DNA of 64,000 nt from Trichoplusia ni (Eukaryota; Arthropoda; Insecta; Lepidoptera; Noctuidae), in NCBI RefSeq assembly GCF_003590095.1, contig NC_039482.1, positions 10,805,657 through 10,869,656 of the forward strand. Direction: 5' to 3'. Below are positions 51,261 through 64,000 of this stretch, in pieces. The position numbers were made by a program, and so were the translations under genes. Numbering within the stretch: the first letter of the stretch is position 1; each line of letters begins with the position of its first letter. The notes beneath the pieces were generated by a model. The model was not told the origin of the DNA and did no database searches. It worked only from the letters and a program-made list of their open reading frames with translations.

Positions 51261-54200
51261 AGCCTAGTGTGTTGTGTTTGTACATCAAAACTACTGCTAA
51301 TGTGACGTGTACATTTATTTCTGGGTAAATTCTATTTTCGTGATGTTCTTTATGTGATTAAACAGTATTGCTATTTATCACTGTGCTTCATCATATTATT
51401 TAGCATTTATACTTGTATTCTTTGACGCAAAGTTTGTCTGTAGTCGAAAAACGAGTTGATGGTTAAAAAACAAGTAATTACGGCAAAAATAGAAGATCAT
51501 GGACAACTGTGTTGTGTACAGTTCGTGCGTCGTTCAGTCTGTTTGAAACATTACACGTTTTGCTTTTATGGTTGTAAGGTAGAGCCAAAAGTAGTATACA
51601 TTTACCAGAGCTCGTAGTTATTTACATGATAAAATAGTGTGAAACACGTTTAGTAATCAACCTTTAACTTTTGATCTTAATTCTAGGAAATAAATAATGA
51701 CATTAAGCACGTAATGATGATGTTTTACCATGAATCTAGTTATCGTGATCAGCTTCAAGAACTCATATCTCACTCAACGTACGAACGTCGAACGAAATAA
51801 TGCAAGGAATAATGTTAACTATTCAATCATTAGCAGACAGCGGCAGCACAATGACGCTATTGTAGTGAGCTCGACATAATGAGAGAGATTAATAACTCAG
51901 TTCACGGGTTCAGCGCTCGTACGCCGCTCTACTTGCACCAATCGCCATATCCGCCGCAAATCGTCCGTTTCCTTCGACCATCTTCGCGTTGACTCGCTAT
52001 TATAAACATGATTTATACCTGACCCATCATTAGTTTACATGTCAACGATTGTCGCTAGCGGATGCATTTTATTAGCTCCAACAACCTATTTATAAATAGA
52101 ACGAAGGAATAAAGGCTTATACAAACTCTCTTAAGGGATTAGCTGTCGTATTTTGTTTGTGACGCACTTAACCATGCATCGTTGTTCAAGGTAGAGTGCT
52201 AAAAATATAGCTCGACATGACTCTACATCAATAATACTGTATCGTGTTAGATTAGGGCGGAAATCTTAAAGAAAGGTCAACGGCGAGTTATCAAACAAAC
52301 ATTTCTTTATCAAGATCGTTATGACAAGGTTGACGTTTACGACACACTTGAATATTTTGGTGTTCGCATGCATCGGAATATGATTTAACCCGGTCGGCAT
52401 TTTCGTGTTGATAATCTGGAAATGATTTGTGTGGCGCACGCTATGCTGAGGCCGGTTGGAGCCCTGGCGTACTTTATCTTGGGAAAATCTCGGTCTCGTA
52501 CGGAAAATATTGGCTTCGAGCCAGCCCTCGTCCTCACGTTTCCATTATTGTACCAACTCTATGTTACGGTTACGCTAGACCTGATTAGCCCACTATTTTC
52601 CAAACGTACTTCTTTCTAAATCGAGAATGTTATTTTGTACGTTATTTATACATTGTTTCTAATGAGCTTATTTTGAAACCTATTAACGGATTTCAAATAT
52701 TTGGGTGTTGACGTAGGTATTCATTGGGCTACGGAATTTGAACTTCCATTGTTTTGAGTTAGTTAAATGAACGTAACTATTACAATAGTATTAAAACATT
52801 GAATTGAACTGTTCCGGGTGGTCGGGCACCTTGAGACGGCCTTCGGAACAATGGGATTTGAGAAGTATTGTTTCCACAAGGAGCTTGTTTCTTTACGTTC
52901 CCGTGGGCCGGTTGGCGAAAATAGCCACGTGCTTTTGTTTATACGAAATTGTTGTTTCAAGCTGTGTTTACGTAATGCTCGGCATGAGTGTGAAAGCTGA
53001 CGTACACCAATTGTTCCAACACAGTCACGTCAAATAAATACTCATGAAAGTTCACTGGCTGATTCCGCAATTTTCTCCTCGACAACCCGATTCAAGTCGT
53101 CAACAGCTCCCACGCAGAACTTTCCACTTAAACAATGGGTACTTGAAGATTTCACTGTTTTTGTCAACCCATCACTTAGTACAATCCGGTGTTAATTAAA
53201 AGCAGACGTAACAGTCTCTTCCTTGATTCATGTTTTACATTTGTTTCACTAATTGTTATGTAAAGGCTCCCACACGACCACTGCAGTGCGTTCAACGTTC
53301 ATGCAAGCTTTGTACCATGTGTTTATTTTTTCACTTTTTCACAATCACGTCCGGATTCTTGCGTAAACATAACCCTGTATTGGATTGAATATTGACAGTC
53401 AGTTCCTATACTACTGCAACATGTATGACAAAGCTATTTTTCTCTATGTTCAATGCTAATTACGTTGTCAGTGATTCCGGGTTATTCGATTGTCATTACT
53501 TTATTCATGTCGGCCAAATTATAACCCTGTTCATGAGATTTTTATATTACATGTCATTATCAATCATGACTTGTTGGTTACATTTATGTTGCATCGAAGC
53601 GTTAATTTGATTGCCCTAATTTTAATGCCTTATGTAATAGACGAGCCCTACTTATCTAATTTCCGAAAACCACAGATTAAAACTTAACTCATTTCGTAAC
53701 TAATTTATTTTGTCAAGAAATCTTTAATTTGTAATCACTGTTCTACGGTTCATTATTCAATTGGTTCTGTAATTAATCACTCAGGGCTACGAGTTGTAGA
53801 AATATCGTATTGCAATGTTTTGTTTGACGGAAAGGTTATTGTTTCACGTATTTATAGTTAACGATGTACGTCACATTAAAAAGTTACGACGTACTGACAT
53901 CACACACGAGCTCTGGGAAGTGTGAATAGGTCCACGGCGTTACAAAGCTGTGCTCCTTTGTTCGTCTGCCATTCATTAGCCGAATGTGGCTTGGTCCCCA
54001 TTCTTTGGTAGTGCGTTGAACCGACTGTCATGTTTCCTGCGACTCCTCAAGTAACGAGTTTTACGGGTTGACGCGAGTTTTGGTACATTGATGGTCTTGT
54101 TCATAAAAAAATGGGCAATGCTGCAATGCATTTTAATATTTTTCTCAGTAAAAACTATTTTTAGCGTCAGCGGCATTGAAAAAATAATTGAACAGAATAT

Positions 54201-54720
54201 TCAGTAGCGTTTATAACTGTGCTATCAATAGTACTGGATCCCATGACCAATCGTGTTTTGGTGTCGTGAACTTAGATCTTTGCTTAGTGACCGTATCTGT
54301 TACTGATTTACCTAAGAATTTTCAAACGGCGACAGATTATATTTTTAAAAGAAAAACGTGACATTTCTTGGCTTCATTGTGGCTAAAAAATTCAATTTCA
54401 CGCGACTCAAAGTAAAGTACTTAGGTGCATTTTTTGCAAGATTAGATTCGATTACAACATTGGATGTAGATGTTTCACAGCTAAAAGCAATAAAATAACT
54501 TGTAACGCTTCGGAATTATGTCTAAATGGAAAATATTAGACACAAATAAGCACAGTCATAAATAAAATATAAATTGATTAATACTGTTTGTTTGCATGTA
54601 GAGCAATCGCGGAGTAGATCATTGAAATTCTTACTATTACAGAGTCCTTCGATAACGAATGATAAGAGAACGACAATGTAAAACAAACAGTGTTATCTAA
54701 AAAGGTGTGCAGTTAACACG
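51261..54720. other. AT-rich non-coding DNA
   Basis: Short open frames only. No repeat or RNA gene recognised. Confidence 0.4.
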
Positions 54721-54772
54721 GAACACTCAACCAACATCGACCAATTTCAAGAGCCTTGAAGATATTGGAAAG

Positions 54773-54780
54773 TGACGTCA
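54773..54780. promoter_or_regulatory. palindromic CRE, TGACGTCA
   Basis: A full consensus cAMP-response element lies 136 bp upstream of the candidate start codon at 54916. It may bind CREB/ATF factors. A single 8-bp match can be chance. Confidence 0.35.
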
Positions 54781-54915
54781 TCGTAAAAGTGTACTATTTT
54801 CATTGATCTCATGGATGTGTTAAAGTGATTTATGAGAGAAACAAGTGAATAGGAGAAATTCTCGTAATAAGTGGTGAAGTTCATACAAAGTGCGGCGTTC
54901 AGGACATGAGTGACA

Positions 54916-55117
54916 ATGAGTACAGAGAGACGACTCTCTCGGAGCTTCCACTCCTGCTTGAAGGGCTCCTCCACGGAGGAGGCAGCGGATGAGGAGGAGA
55001 GCTGCTACCACTCCCTCGGAGGGAGACACTCTTTGAGCAGACAGCCACAAGTCTATGTGGAAGACCTGTCTAACGTCTCCCTCGCCGACTTCGAAGCGAC
55101 ACAAGATGATATTAATG
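54916..55117 (+). CDS. candidate first coding exon of an unidentified gene
   Basis: ATG 54916 (context ACAATGA) opens 67 codons plus one base, ending at donor G|GTACGT (55117/55118), phase 1. The product is hydrophilic: a basic Arg/Ser start (ERRLSRSFHS), an acidic stretch EEAADEEE, and an acidic C-terminal part (YVEDLSNVSLADFEATQDD). GC-balanced codons contrast with AT-rich flanks, which supports real coding. An overlapping upstream ATG at 54906 in another frame gives a 28-codon uORF-like frame. The protein is probably cytoplasmic because no signal peptide or membrane segment is seen. The gene is not recognised; the next exon lies beyond what I could find. Confidence 0.6.
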
Positions 55118-56169
55118 GTACGTACTTAGCAGTCCTGATAACATTGACACTTATTGCCGTTGTTTATGACTCATTTGTTAATTAGTAATCAATTAGCAAT
55201 ACGTTTCATGCTTTAATCGTGCAACGTTGAAAATACCGTGCGTCGACTCGTCAACATTACACAAATAATTAACATTTTATTAACATGTGCTTAACATTTT
55301 GTGTTGATTGCTTTGCATTTCATTATGTTCATCAAATGTTAACAACAGCTTTTGTGATATTTCAACTGTTTATTTTGAATATTCGAATTCATTTTAGCTT
55401 TAAATACCAAAATTATTTCTACAAGTAAATTTGTTCGCCAAATGACCGTCAATTTGTATTATTTGTCCTGCAACATTGTGACCTATAGGAAATAATGTTT
55501 AATAATAATTCGATTGTTATACGCTCGTATAGGAAAATCCTGTTTATTTAATAAATACCTAATATTAATAACTGCATGTGGCAGAGGTCATCAGTTCTAT
55601 TTATAGACTAAATCGTAAGGTGACATTTGAAAACTATAATCTCATTTAATTGTATATTTTGGCTTTATATTCTACTTGATAATGACAAAGCATCATGGCA
55701 ACTAATGGCAATATTTTGCAATGGATATTCCTTGACGCTATTATTCTGACCTAAACGCTTTTGCTTATTTACAACACTGAGAGATGTTAATGGAAAACTT
55801 TCCTTGCTGCAAAAAGAAATAAAAAGACAGAGCTCAGACAAAATATCTGTCCTATGACAGATAGCTGGGCTAAGCAGGACCGATTATAAAAAAAATATAA
55901 CACTACAAGGCAGTCTATTTTAGTTTATTTTAAATTTAACCCATACATTTCCGAAACTATTATATTATAATTCTTTCTCGTGAAGCTATATTTTATTCAG
56001 TGTCGAGAACATTATTAGCTGGCCGTCAGATTCGTAACGAACGATGTTGATGTTTACACTCGCTCTCGCTCTAATATATGGCTACAGGGGATATGCTTAG
56101 CTTTATTCAACGGCATACCGTTCAGTTATATTTATTTTGATAAACAAATGATTTTGATTCTTTTCGGTT

Positions 56170-56419
56170 TTTAATTTTAATTTTCCACAATTTTCACAGA
56201 ACTCCATCTAGTCTCAAACTAAGCAAAGCTTGTATTATGAGCACTTAGTAACTGATAAGCATACTTAAATATTTTTAAAATCTTACGTAACATGGAGAAA
56301 TTAAATCTAGGCAGAACAAATGATCGTGCTCAACACACAAACATTTGTCCTGGTTGGGAATCGAAGCCACGACCTTCGGAATAGCAGTCAGTGTCACTAA
56401 CCACCAGACCAATAACCTA
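56170..56419 (-). repeat. tRNA-derived SINE, - strand copy
   Basis: Read on the - strand it has GTGGTTAGTG (A-box area), CTTCGATTCCC (B-box area), ACAAATGTTTGTGT, and GCTTTGCTTAGTTTGAGACTAG near the tail, ending AT-rich. It aligns throughout with 32494-32746. Confidence 0.82.
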
Positions 56420-56881
56420 GTCAATAAGTTTCATGCATCTGTGTACATTGTATGCGCCATCGTAGCTCTCAAACCGATGAATCGTTTCTGATTTGTTTAT
56501 AGGTATTTGAAAGCTATTTTCACCCACTTCACTAACTATCACCAACTTAATGGGTATGATATATTTTTCACAACTTAAATAAAAGGGTCTGTGACAAATG
56601 ATTTAGTTTTGATGAGTTTTTGTTCTTTGTATTATAAATGATGACCTAATATTTTGCATATTTTGTTTCATATGAAACAGGTAAATGATAGAGCTTTGTT
56701 GCGAATGTTTTTCCTGTATTCATAGTTGTAATAATAGTGTTATTCCGTTAACTAACAATGGAATACTAAAACATCAAATAAATCATTATAAATAAATGTT
56801 GGGCGCTTATGAATGAAGTATTTAAAAAATATATGTTATTTATATTAAATCCTGTAAACTTTTTGTTATCTAAAGAGAGTA

Positions 56882-56904
56882 AGAGAGAGAGAGAGAGAGA
56901 GAGA
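56882..56904. repeat. GA microsatellite
   Basis: About eleven uninterrupted AG/GA units, likely polymorphic in length. Confidence 0.9.
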
Positions 56905-58849
56905 ATAACCGTATCAACTATTAAAGCCTTTAATTAAATAAATTAACCTCGAAATCAGATTCACACATCCTGTCCAAAGAAATTTTATGCTGGTACGACG
57001 TAAGACATTCAATTATTAACACACCTTTAAGCTAATATGGCTGTTATTTCAAGGTAATAAATATCGTTTTTGTATGTCACTATAACAAGCTTCAGATGGT
57101 ACATCATGCCTCATATAAGGAAGGTATTATAAGGCATTTACTTACCGGTGATCTAACTGTCAGTAACCGCGGACCGCACACTGAATCGCCATAAATAAAA
57201 CCATGTCTAACTTAATACGTGTGTAATTTAAATCTAAGGTGAATATTATACTGCATATAATATGATATAAGAACATCGTTAAGTTTAAGTAGATTATGAA
57301 TCGGTACGAATAATCTAGTCTTTTTAGAGGGACATTTCATTTTGCTTAATTATGTTTGAATGGCATGTTTCATTTAAACCAAAATGCTACTAAACGCTTA
57401 TAGAGTCATACACTCAAATTCAAATAGTAAAATATATTTTGTTTCACTGCTAACCATAGGTCTTTCCTACTTGACTTCAGACTTTTCTGTTGTAATAGCT
57501 TTCGGGAGGAAATTTCAAAATCAATAGAACGTATACTCAATTTAGGCTTCTACGTAGCACTTATCGAAAGTCAAAGTCGACATTGGCCCTGATGTACCCA
57601 CTCGCAGCGGTGGCTAAGATTCACGCGTATTTATGGGGATTGCTTGACCAGTTTCGTACAACCGGAGTCCTTAAGCATGAGTTGGCGTGACGGCGGAGTT
57701 GCGAGTCTCACAATTCAACTAGTCGAGCGTTACTAATAAATTCGCAGAAAACCGTTATTATCCAGACTGTTCTGTCCTGACCACTTCACACCAGACAAGT
57801 AAAAAGACATCCATGTTAAACAGAACTTATCGTCTCAAATGTCTACCTATCTCTACAAAACACTTAAAAGTGAAAGAGACAGCATAACTTAATTGCACCT
57901 GACAAGTACATCTGACGTTTCTGTATGTGTCACGATTTCATGAACGCATTTTTTGTTACACGTTTTTAAGTAATATTGCTAAATGATACTCAATGTAATA
58001 TCAATGATATGATCTTGACATTGATTCGAAGTTATGTTCGTGTGTTTGCGAATGACTCATTACACCGGATAGGTATATTACGTCTGCCTCCGCCTCTTAC
58101 ATGATTGTGGGTTGACGTGAAGTACTTATCAGCCGATTCATAGTACCTGACAAGATTTACAATAAGTGTTATTAACCTTTGATATAAGGTTCCAATTTCT
58201 TTGATAAGTTTGTAATGTAGAGTTTCCTCTCGTTGCTTGCTTCGTCAGAGTTTCTTCATTATCTTTAAGTTTATTTTGTATTTAATTTTAAATCTTGTTA
58301 ATGTATGTGCCTATGCCAGCCTAGTTGTGTAAAATTATAAATATTATGTTAGCGAGGACACAGTAGTGTACCGTCTCTACATTTTATGACAGGTATTACA
58401 GAACTATATTAATCACTATTATTGATGATATGATTAACACAGATACCGTGTGTAATATTTACCGATACGTATATCAATTAGGAGTTCGTTGCAGGCGATG
58501 GACTTTTTCTTCGTTTGTGTACTTGCATGTGGTATTTTATTGCCTCTAAATACTTTTCAAAACTACTCCCATTGTAAAAATATCTAAGGTTATGGACATA
58601 AAAACGATAGTTATAACAACCATCATCTTGAATCATCATGTTTTTATTCAATTAATCTATCGATTAATATCAATTAAGGTGTTAACCTTGCACTGACACC
58701 ATAGAGCCTCGAAACCGGATCTCTAATAAATTCGGTACAATACTCGTGCGGTATCAGGAGTGCTTACATTACAATAATATAATCTAAGCACGTCTTAAGC
58801 AAAAAAGGCACGTGTTTACATTAAGATCACGTTTAAAAGTTTGAAGTTA

Positions 58850-58960
58850 GCGCAGCGCTTGCCCCGCACCTGTGCGCGGTGCTGCGGTGCTATGCGCGAG
58901 CGCCGCTCGCATCCGCTTCCTGTGTTCCTGCCTTTTCAACCCTTCTCGGTACCAGGCACG
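58850..58960. promoter_or_regulatory. GC-rich patch, possible regulatory region
   Basis: Clusters of GCGC and CGCG (GCGCAGCGCTTG, GCGCGAGCGCCGC) lie within AT-rich sequence. No ORF or defined motif set. Strand and role unknown. Confidence 0.25.
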
Positions 58961-60874
58961 GCTTCCGCCCAAACTTAATTATATCTAGGTTAAATAAACA
59001 ATGCGTCCGATGCAAGATGATATGAGCGCGTAGGGCTTCTTCTAACAGTAAACAAATACGGTTTTATAAAAACGTCTCCGTCAAAGTTTTTAGAAAAACT
59101 AAAGAGAATATTAAAGTGTTGATTGTATACATCATAAGTACTCAGTCAAGCCAAACTAAGTAAATACATAAATTATTCCGCAGCAAGCCCCGCAAACAAA
59201 AAACCAATGATCTACGTCGCTCTACATTTACGCACCTTTTTGTCGCAAGAAAACCGTGTTCGTTTCCCACCGAGTAATATTTCCACATACAAAAAGCGGC
59301 TTCACTACTTGTTGGAATGAAGTCACGTAGAATCAAGATATTTCGTTAATTATTAGCATCCGTTGAGTCCGTCGACATCGATATTGTCAATCCTGTATTA
59401 TCTCCGACATCTCGTCGCGGGGCTGGTTTTTGTGTGCCACGACCATTACCGACGGAAGCCGAGTGGGTTGTAAGCCAACATGGCTGAGCCGCGTCCCTTT
59501 GTCGCTGCACGAGTGCGTGCGTCAAGAATGAGATTTAGAAGCCAGGAAATAGGTGCACGTGCTAATTGCCCACACAAACAGCTGTAGCACGAATACCGCG
59601 AGTTTACTTTCTGTGCTCCAAACATTCCGTATGTTATTACCGCGCATCACGATAAGGTTTGGTTGTCTCGTCGCCTCAGCGTGCCATGTTCAATTATAAA
59701 GTAAATTGTGACAATTAAAACGTTCGTTTCGCTCAAGCGCGCTCAGACGCGCATGAGATCACTCGTGAGCTCATCAAAATATCACAATTATCATACTTAT
59801 CGATGTTCTAGATATTATTACCATAACATTGCAGTTTTTCGCTCTAAATATTCCAAGCGTTAGATGCGTGTTGCTGATGTAATATGGACTCTATGGACAG
59901 CATCAATGAGGAGTGCGTTGGTCGATAAAAACATAAACCTATTGACTTATATCGCAATAGTGCGAACGAACTGTATGTTGGTATGTATAGTATGGGAATC
60001 TATTGTTGTACTGTACTGACCTGGTTTTTTTCTCCAGCAATTATCTTACCGTCAAAGCTGCACAGAAAGCCTCCTTCATTACTAAACCGCTTAAAAAGTT
60101 AATGCTAATATTCTTTAAGTATTATTTAATTCTTTACTTGAATAAAGCTTTCATAAGTTGGCCGGCAGAATGTTTTGATTTGTCCCGAGCATTGCACTCT
60201 AGCCTCTATTTATATCACGTTCTTGGCAACCCGCTGCTTTTTGATATTTACCAGCGTTTGACAAACGTCACTCGTCATATTGTCATTCATGAACACTCAG
60301 TGAAGGTACCTTTGATATCACATTGTATTAATAAGTATAGGAAATATTTTTCGTTTACAGTTTAAATGTTTAAGTTATTTTTCCTTTAATCATTTAAACG
60401 GGTGAATAAGTGGAATATCCATTGAACAGTTTCGATTAACGAATGGCTAAATTATATCCTCATGCATATGACAGTACTCCATTCAATCACCTGATGTTTT
60501 ATGAACACGATTGACCTCATTGAGCTGTGTGGAAGTCTACATATTTTCTAATGTAATTATTATTCGTTTGTAAAAACTTCTGCGGAATAATAGTAGAACA
60601 ATAATCATGGCGGTCTACTGTTATCGCATGTGAAAAGTGTGCCGTACGCAGGAAATGATAGTTTGTATGTAAATTAGTACATATTTTGCAATACCAACCA
60701 ACCGATATGTACCAACACTCATTTTAATCTACATAATAATTTTCCTATTGAATAGCTATGTCTACATAATTATAGCTTTGAGTGGGAAAGTAATAAATCA
60801 TAGTAGCGACACCCGTAATCTTAGCTTAGAAACGAATTGATATTCAAATTACTATTTTAATTATAGACTTACTC

Positions 60875-60906
60875 ATAATTTGTTTCTATTTTGTTTCAGG
60901 TAAGTT
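60875..60906 (+). promoter_or_regulatory. strong candidate recursive splice site
   Basis: A pyrimidine-rich tract (TTTGTTTCTATTTTGTTTCAG) is followed immediately by GTAAGTTTT, joining at 60899/60900. This is a near-perfect zero-length-exon ratcheting site. It lies 5.8 kb downstream of the candidate exon at 54916-55117 on the same strand, consistent with stepwise removal of a long intron. Confidence 0.55.
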
Positions 60907-62500
60907 TTGCAAACGAACTAGTTCAAGTTACTGGTAGCGCCCTCTACATTCAGGTAACGCAATTGTTGTTCCGCTATTCGCCGCGCGATGGCGCTTGTCA
61001 TACCACTGCACTGTTCATAATGGCTCTACCTTTTTTTGTGCGAAGCTGCTTGCTAAGTGTAATAACTATTATTTTGAATGAGAGTAGATCGTAAACCTTC
61101 GAAATTATTAATCTCATACCGTAGATAAGTATAAAACAAGTTTTTTACCGTGAGGCCGGCCGTTACTAAGATCTCGATTTTCGAACTCTACATACTGGAA
61201 AAAAATCGTATCAATTATGTTGCGTAAAAATATGTTTTTAGGTTCTTTAAGTTCTTAACATCTTTACCTTGATGTGTACTAAGAACAATACCACCGGGAA
61301 CCAGTTTAGTAGGTTCATGACCGACGCGATCGCCTCTCGCATAATGCCGAGCCTTGTCGTGATTTATTCATGTACTTGCCTTGCGGCACATAAAAAACTG
61401 GCCGAGAAAGGAACCGTGCTTTGTCCCCACTTTTACGAGACCCGTATGCTCTTTTATAGAATGGTCATCATGCATACTTTTAGTCGGAGGTACGGATCAA
61501 AATAAGCTGGTTAAGAAAAGTAGATAAGTTCGCCACGTTATTTGAGGCAAGTATTTTTATTAGAACGCGGAAATGTATAAATTATTTAAATATTTTGCCT
61601 TGGGGTTCAAAACGATTTTATTATTAACTTTTAAAAGAGAACTTGTTCACTCTCGATTTTTTTTTTGTCTTTTATTCTATAAAACAGTTCGTACGGTTCA
61701 CAAACTGCCTTTGTTTTGTGCTATTGGTATAAACTACAATTTTGTAGTCAACTTAGCGTCTAGCCGGTGCCTTTGATAATCTTCAACAATTCATTATTTT
61801 TATAATCGCTCTATAAATCTATTTGCAATATGTTATTATAAACATTGTTTAGGATAGAGTTCGTAGTAGCTGAGTTTTGGTTGTTTTCAGATTTAAGGGG
61901 GATAATATTATGTTTACGGTAGGGGTAATTTGTAAATTGTAGTAAAAAAAATGCAAGTACGACAAAAGTACGCTGATATTGAACTCGAAATATCGAATCA
62001 ATTCTGTCATGTGGCTGTGTCACACTTGTCTCGTTATTTACTCACGAAGTCTGAGAGCAACTTAATAAAGACATAGACCTAAAGAAAGGTCGAGTGTGAG
62101 CATTAGTATCAATAACTTATCATAATATATATCATTTCCTATATTTCAGAATTAACTTTACTCATGTCACCCCCTCTCTCCAATTTCTATAGAATTTAGA
62201 ATAAATGAAACATAAAGATGCTATCTAGTTTTCATGCTTGTCACACGTACAGCCTACTGCGCATTTTTAAATTTACTTTAAAAAAAATATGCAGTAAAAG
62301 TGTTTCAGTGTTTGAGTTTCAATTTACTTAACATAATTATCAATTACTTTAATATTTTACTTACTACATTTATTTAATAAAACCCATTAAAATCCAAACA
62401 AAAAAAAATATATTTTCTGTTCATTCGTCTCTACAAAAATAAAAGTAAACCTGGCGCATTCATTGCGTACAAAACTATGTTTGAATAGTGAAGAACTTGT
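60907..62500. other. AT-rich non-coding DNA, probable intron
   Basis: Open frames of 66-78 codons at 60891-61094 and 61269-61505 have no domain or good splice context. Nothing else is seen. Confidence 0.4.
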
Positions 62501-62509
62501 TCATTTTAA

Positions 62510-62720
62510 CCACCCCGTTGAATCAGCGAGTAACGTTCGTAGAGTAGAGTCCCGAAGACGCACGAACTCTGGCGGAGATTGCCGAAGGCTTCAAACATGG
62601 CGGCGGAGGTGCGCTTAGCGCTTGTCAACAAAGTTACTCGACTTCGACTGGCTGACCGGTCGCGCGCTTTTGTGCTGTTCCGTACTTAACCGCGAATGTT
62701 ATAAGTGCATTTTGTGTGTA
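62510..62720 (+). promoter_or_regulatory. GC-rich island with 30-codon ORF, candidate promoter and 5' exon
   Basis: ATG 62597 (context AACATGGCGGCGG) opens a 30-codon frame ending at TAA 62687-62689. The AACATGGCGGCGG segment resembles downstream promoter motifs often found just after transcription starts. Sequence after 62690 (repeated AGTGTG and AAAGTGT) looks like insect 5' UTR. The small ORF may be a uORF or chance. Confidence 0.35.
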
Positions 62721-64000
62721 AAAGTGTGAAAGTGTACAAAAAGATTGTTTGGAGTTTGTGCTTAATTGTTTTATGTTATTTCGTTTTTTCTTTCAAAGTG
62801 GTAGGTAATTGTGTTTTAAGGAATGTTGGAATATTGCTGGCCGTAAAATATTGTAGCGTATGATAACAATGTTTAATATAAATTCATTATAATAGGCGTT
62901 AGTATAAGAGTAGAGTATTTGTAGAGTTCCTATAAATGTTAGCAATTTACTAAAAAAGAACTTCTAAAACTTATTTAATAAAAGTTTTTAACTTGATGAA
63001 GTTTTACAAACTTTACGAAGCCAAACATCTATGACTTCATAGATTATTTAATATTATCGAACATGTTGTGAATGTAGAGACTTTCACCCAAACGGAAACA
63101 AGAGGGCCGTCGTAGATGGTACCTTATTAGCATACTGGTTCTGGTAGTAATACGTTTCCCCTAACGAATGTTCTCTCCACACTATTTTCCGGGACACAAA
63201 ACTTAAAGTATTTATTCGACCCTAAAGCCTCGTCTCGCACGTGCTACACAACTTGTTGCATAAAAACGGGCCCTCATCGGCCCTCACGTTTCTTCGTGCA
63301 TTGTCAGAAAACAATAGCTCATATATCTTAACTTAAAATAAAGTGACGGATTCCCTGAACGTGCTGTTAAGATGTTTTTTATTTTATCAAAATAAGCACA
63401 TTTTTCGATTTTTGCACCTTTTATTAGCATTATTGTTTATTAGAAAAAATAGTGAGAGCGTAGAAAAATACGGTTTGGCACATACGAAAAATACTTCTAT
63501 AAAAAACAACCTCATGTAAACATTTCATTAGATAAATACGAATATTGAATACTCCCACATGTCACATATCTCAAACGTCCAAGCAATATGAATAAATAGA
63601 GGAAACATTCATTTCGTTGGTCCCTAGAATTGTCGATAAATAATGACGGACTGTCCTATATAGAGATATCTTGAGCCCGGATGGTAAACATTCCAAGTGT
63701 TTATGTCTGGGGAAGCTGAATAAATTCCTTAGCCCCTGAGTCTCGGCAGCCAGTACCAAATACCAAAACAAGTAATAGAGCTTGGTCTGCGTGGGTGTTC
63801 ACGTCATCCCGAGGGACGAAAGTGCGTGTTTAAGCGGATATTACATAGACGGCATTTAAGGAAAAATCTTCAGCCATCTTATATCAGAGTCACGTTTCGA
63901 ATAAATTTTCTGGATCGTTTAAATCCCAGGGTAGAGATTAGGTGATTTATCTTAAAGTATCGAATCGATTATCGTATCTGTTCATATCGCAGTGGAATAT
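62721..64000. other. AT-rich non-coding DNA to window end
   Basis: No ORF above about 66 codons and no repeat or RNA gene recognised. Confidence 0.45.

Larger units (their letters stand above)
55118..60874 (+). other. probable long intron
   Basis: AT-rich DNA starts at the donor of the exon ending at 55117. It contains the inverted SINE at 56170-56419, a GA microsatellite and a GC-rich patch at 58850-58960, but no other convincing exon. Its extent as one intron is inferred, not shown. Confidence 0.4.

Noticed and set aside
56680..56700. AACAGGTAAATG as a recursive splice site
   Set aside because: Weak donor and a palindromic TTTCATATGAAA instead of a pyrimidine tract.

Overview
The window is from an insect nuclear genome, most likely a moth or butterfly. 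It carries several R1-clade non-LTR retrotransposons of the telomere-specific SART type, sitting in TTAGG repeats (the insect telomere repeat). Elsewhere it has AT-rich intergenic DNA, a tRNA-derived SINE, short interspersed repeats typical of Lepidoptera, and a CR1/jockey-like LINE. A run of exactly 1000 N (22791-23790) splits it into two assembled pieces.

Left piece (1-22790). Positions 1-1900 are AT-rich and non-coding. A satellite of about 151-164 bp units follows (1901-2557), then a short array of a 15-mer that contains TTAGG (2558-2614). After that come head-to-tail retroelements, all on the + strand and separated by short telomere-like repeats. A (2615-6864) is a 5'-truncated copy of family 1. 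B (6898-9120) is a family 2 copy with most of ORF1 deleted and its 3' half missing. E (9148-9526) is a 379-bp mini-element that starts like family 2 but has a hairpin-rich body. C (9594-15411) is a family 1 copy with both ORFs intact. D (15436-22013) is a full-length family 2 copy with one frameshift in ORF2. From 22026 an oppositely oriented 3' end (poly(A) followed by CCTAA on the - strand) begins and runs toward the gap.

How the elements appear to work. ORF1 is a gag-like RNA-binding protein with three C-terminal zinc knuckles. ORF2 has an APE-type endonuclease, a reverse transcriptase (YADD) and a C-terminal CCHC motif. In all four copies that keep the junction, ORF1 and ORF2 overlap as TAATG, the stop-start arrangement known from Bombyx SART1. 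I see RNA structures beyond the ORFs: an HDV-ribozyme-like fold at the exact 5' end of B, D and E; hairpins with the TAATG in their apical loop in both families; and a 3'-terminal stem-loop whose stem covaries between families around an invariant TAAGAGT loop, followed by a conserved motif before poly(A).

Right piece (23791-64000). This is mostly AT-rich non-coding DNA that reads like one or more very long introns of a + strand gene. Support comes from two candidate first coding exons, both ending in phase 1 at strong donors (26871-27045 and 54916-55117), two near-consensus recursive splice sites (31046/31047 and 60899/60900), and GC-rich promoter-like islands near 51050, 58870 and 62600. I could not identify the gene. 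Mobile DNA here includes a CR1-like LINE on the - strand (about 42876-46093), two copies of one SINE in opposite orientations, a MITE-like element and three lepidopteran LINE-tail-like repeats.
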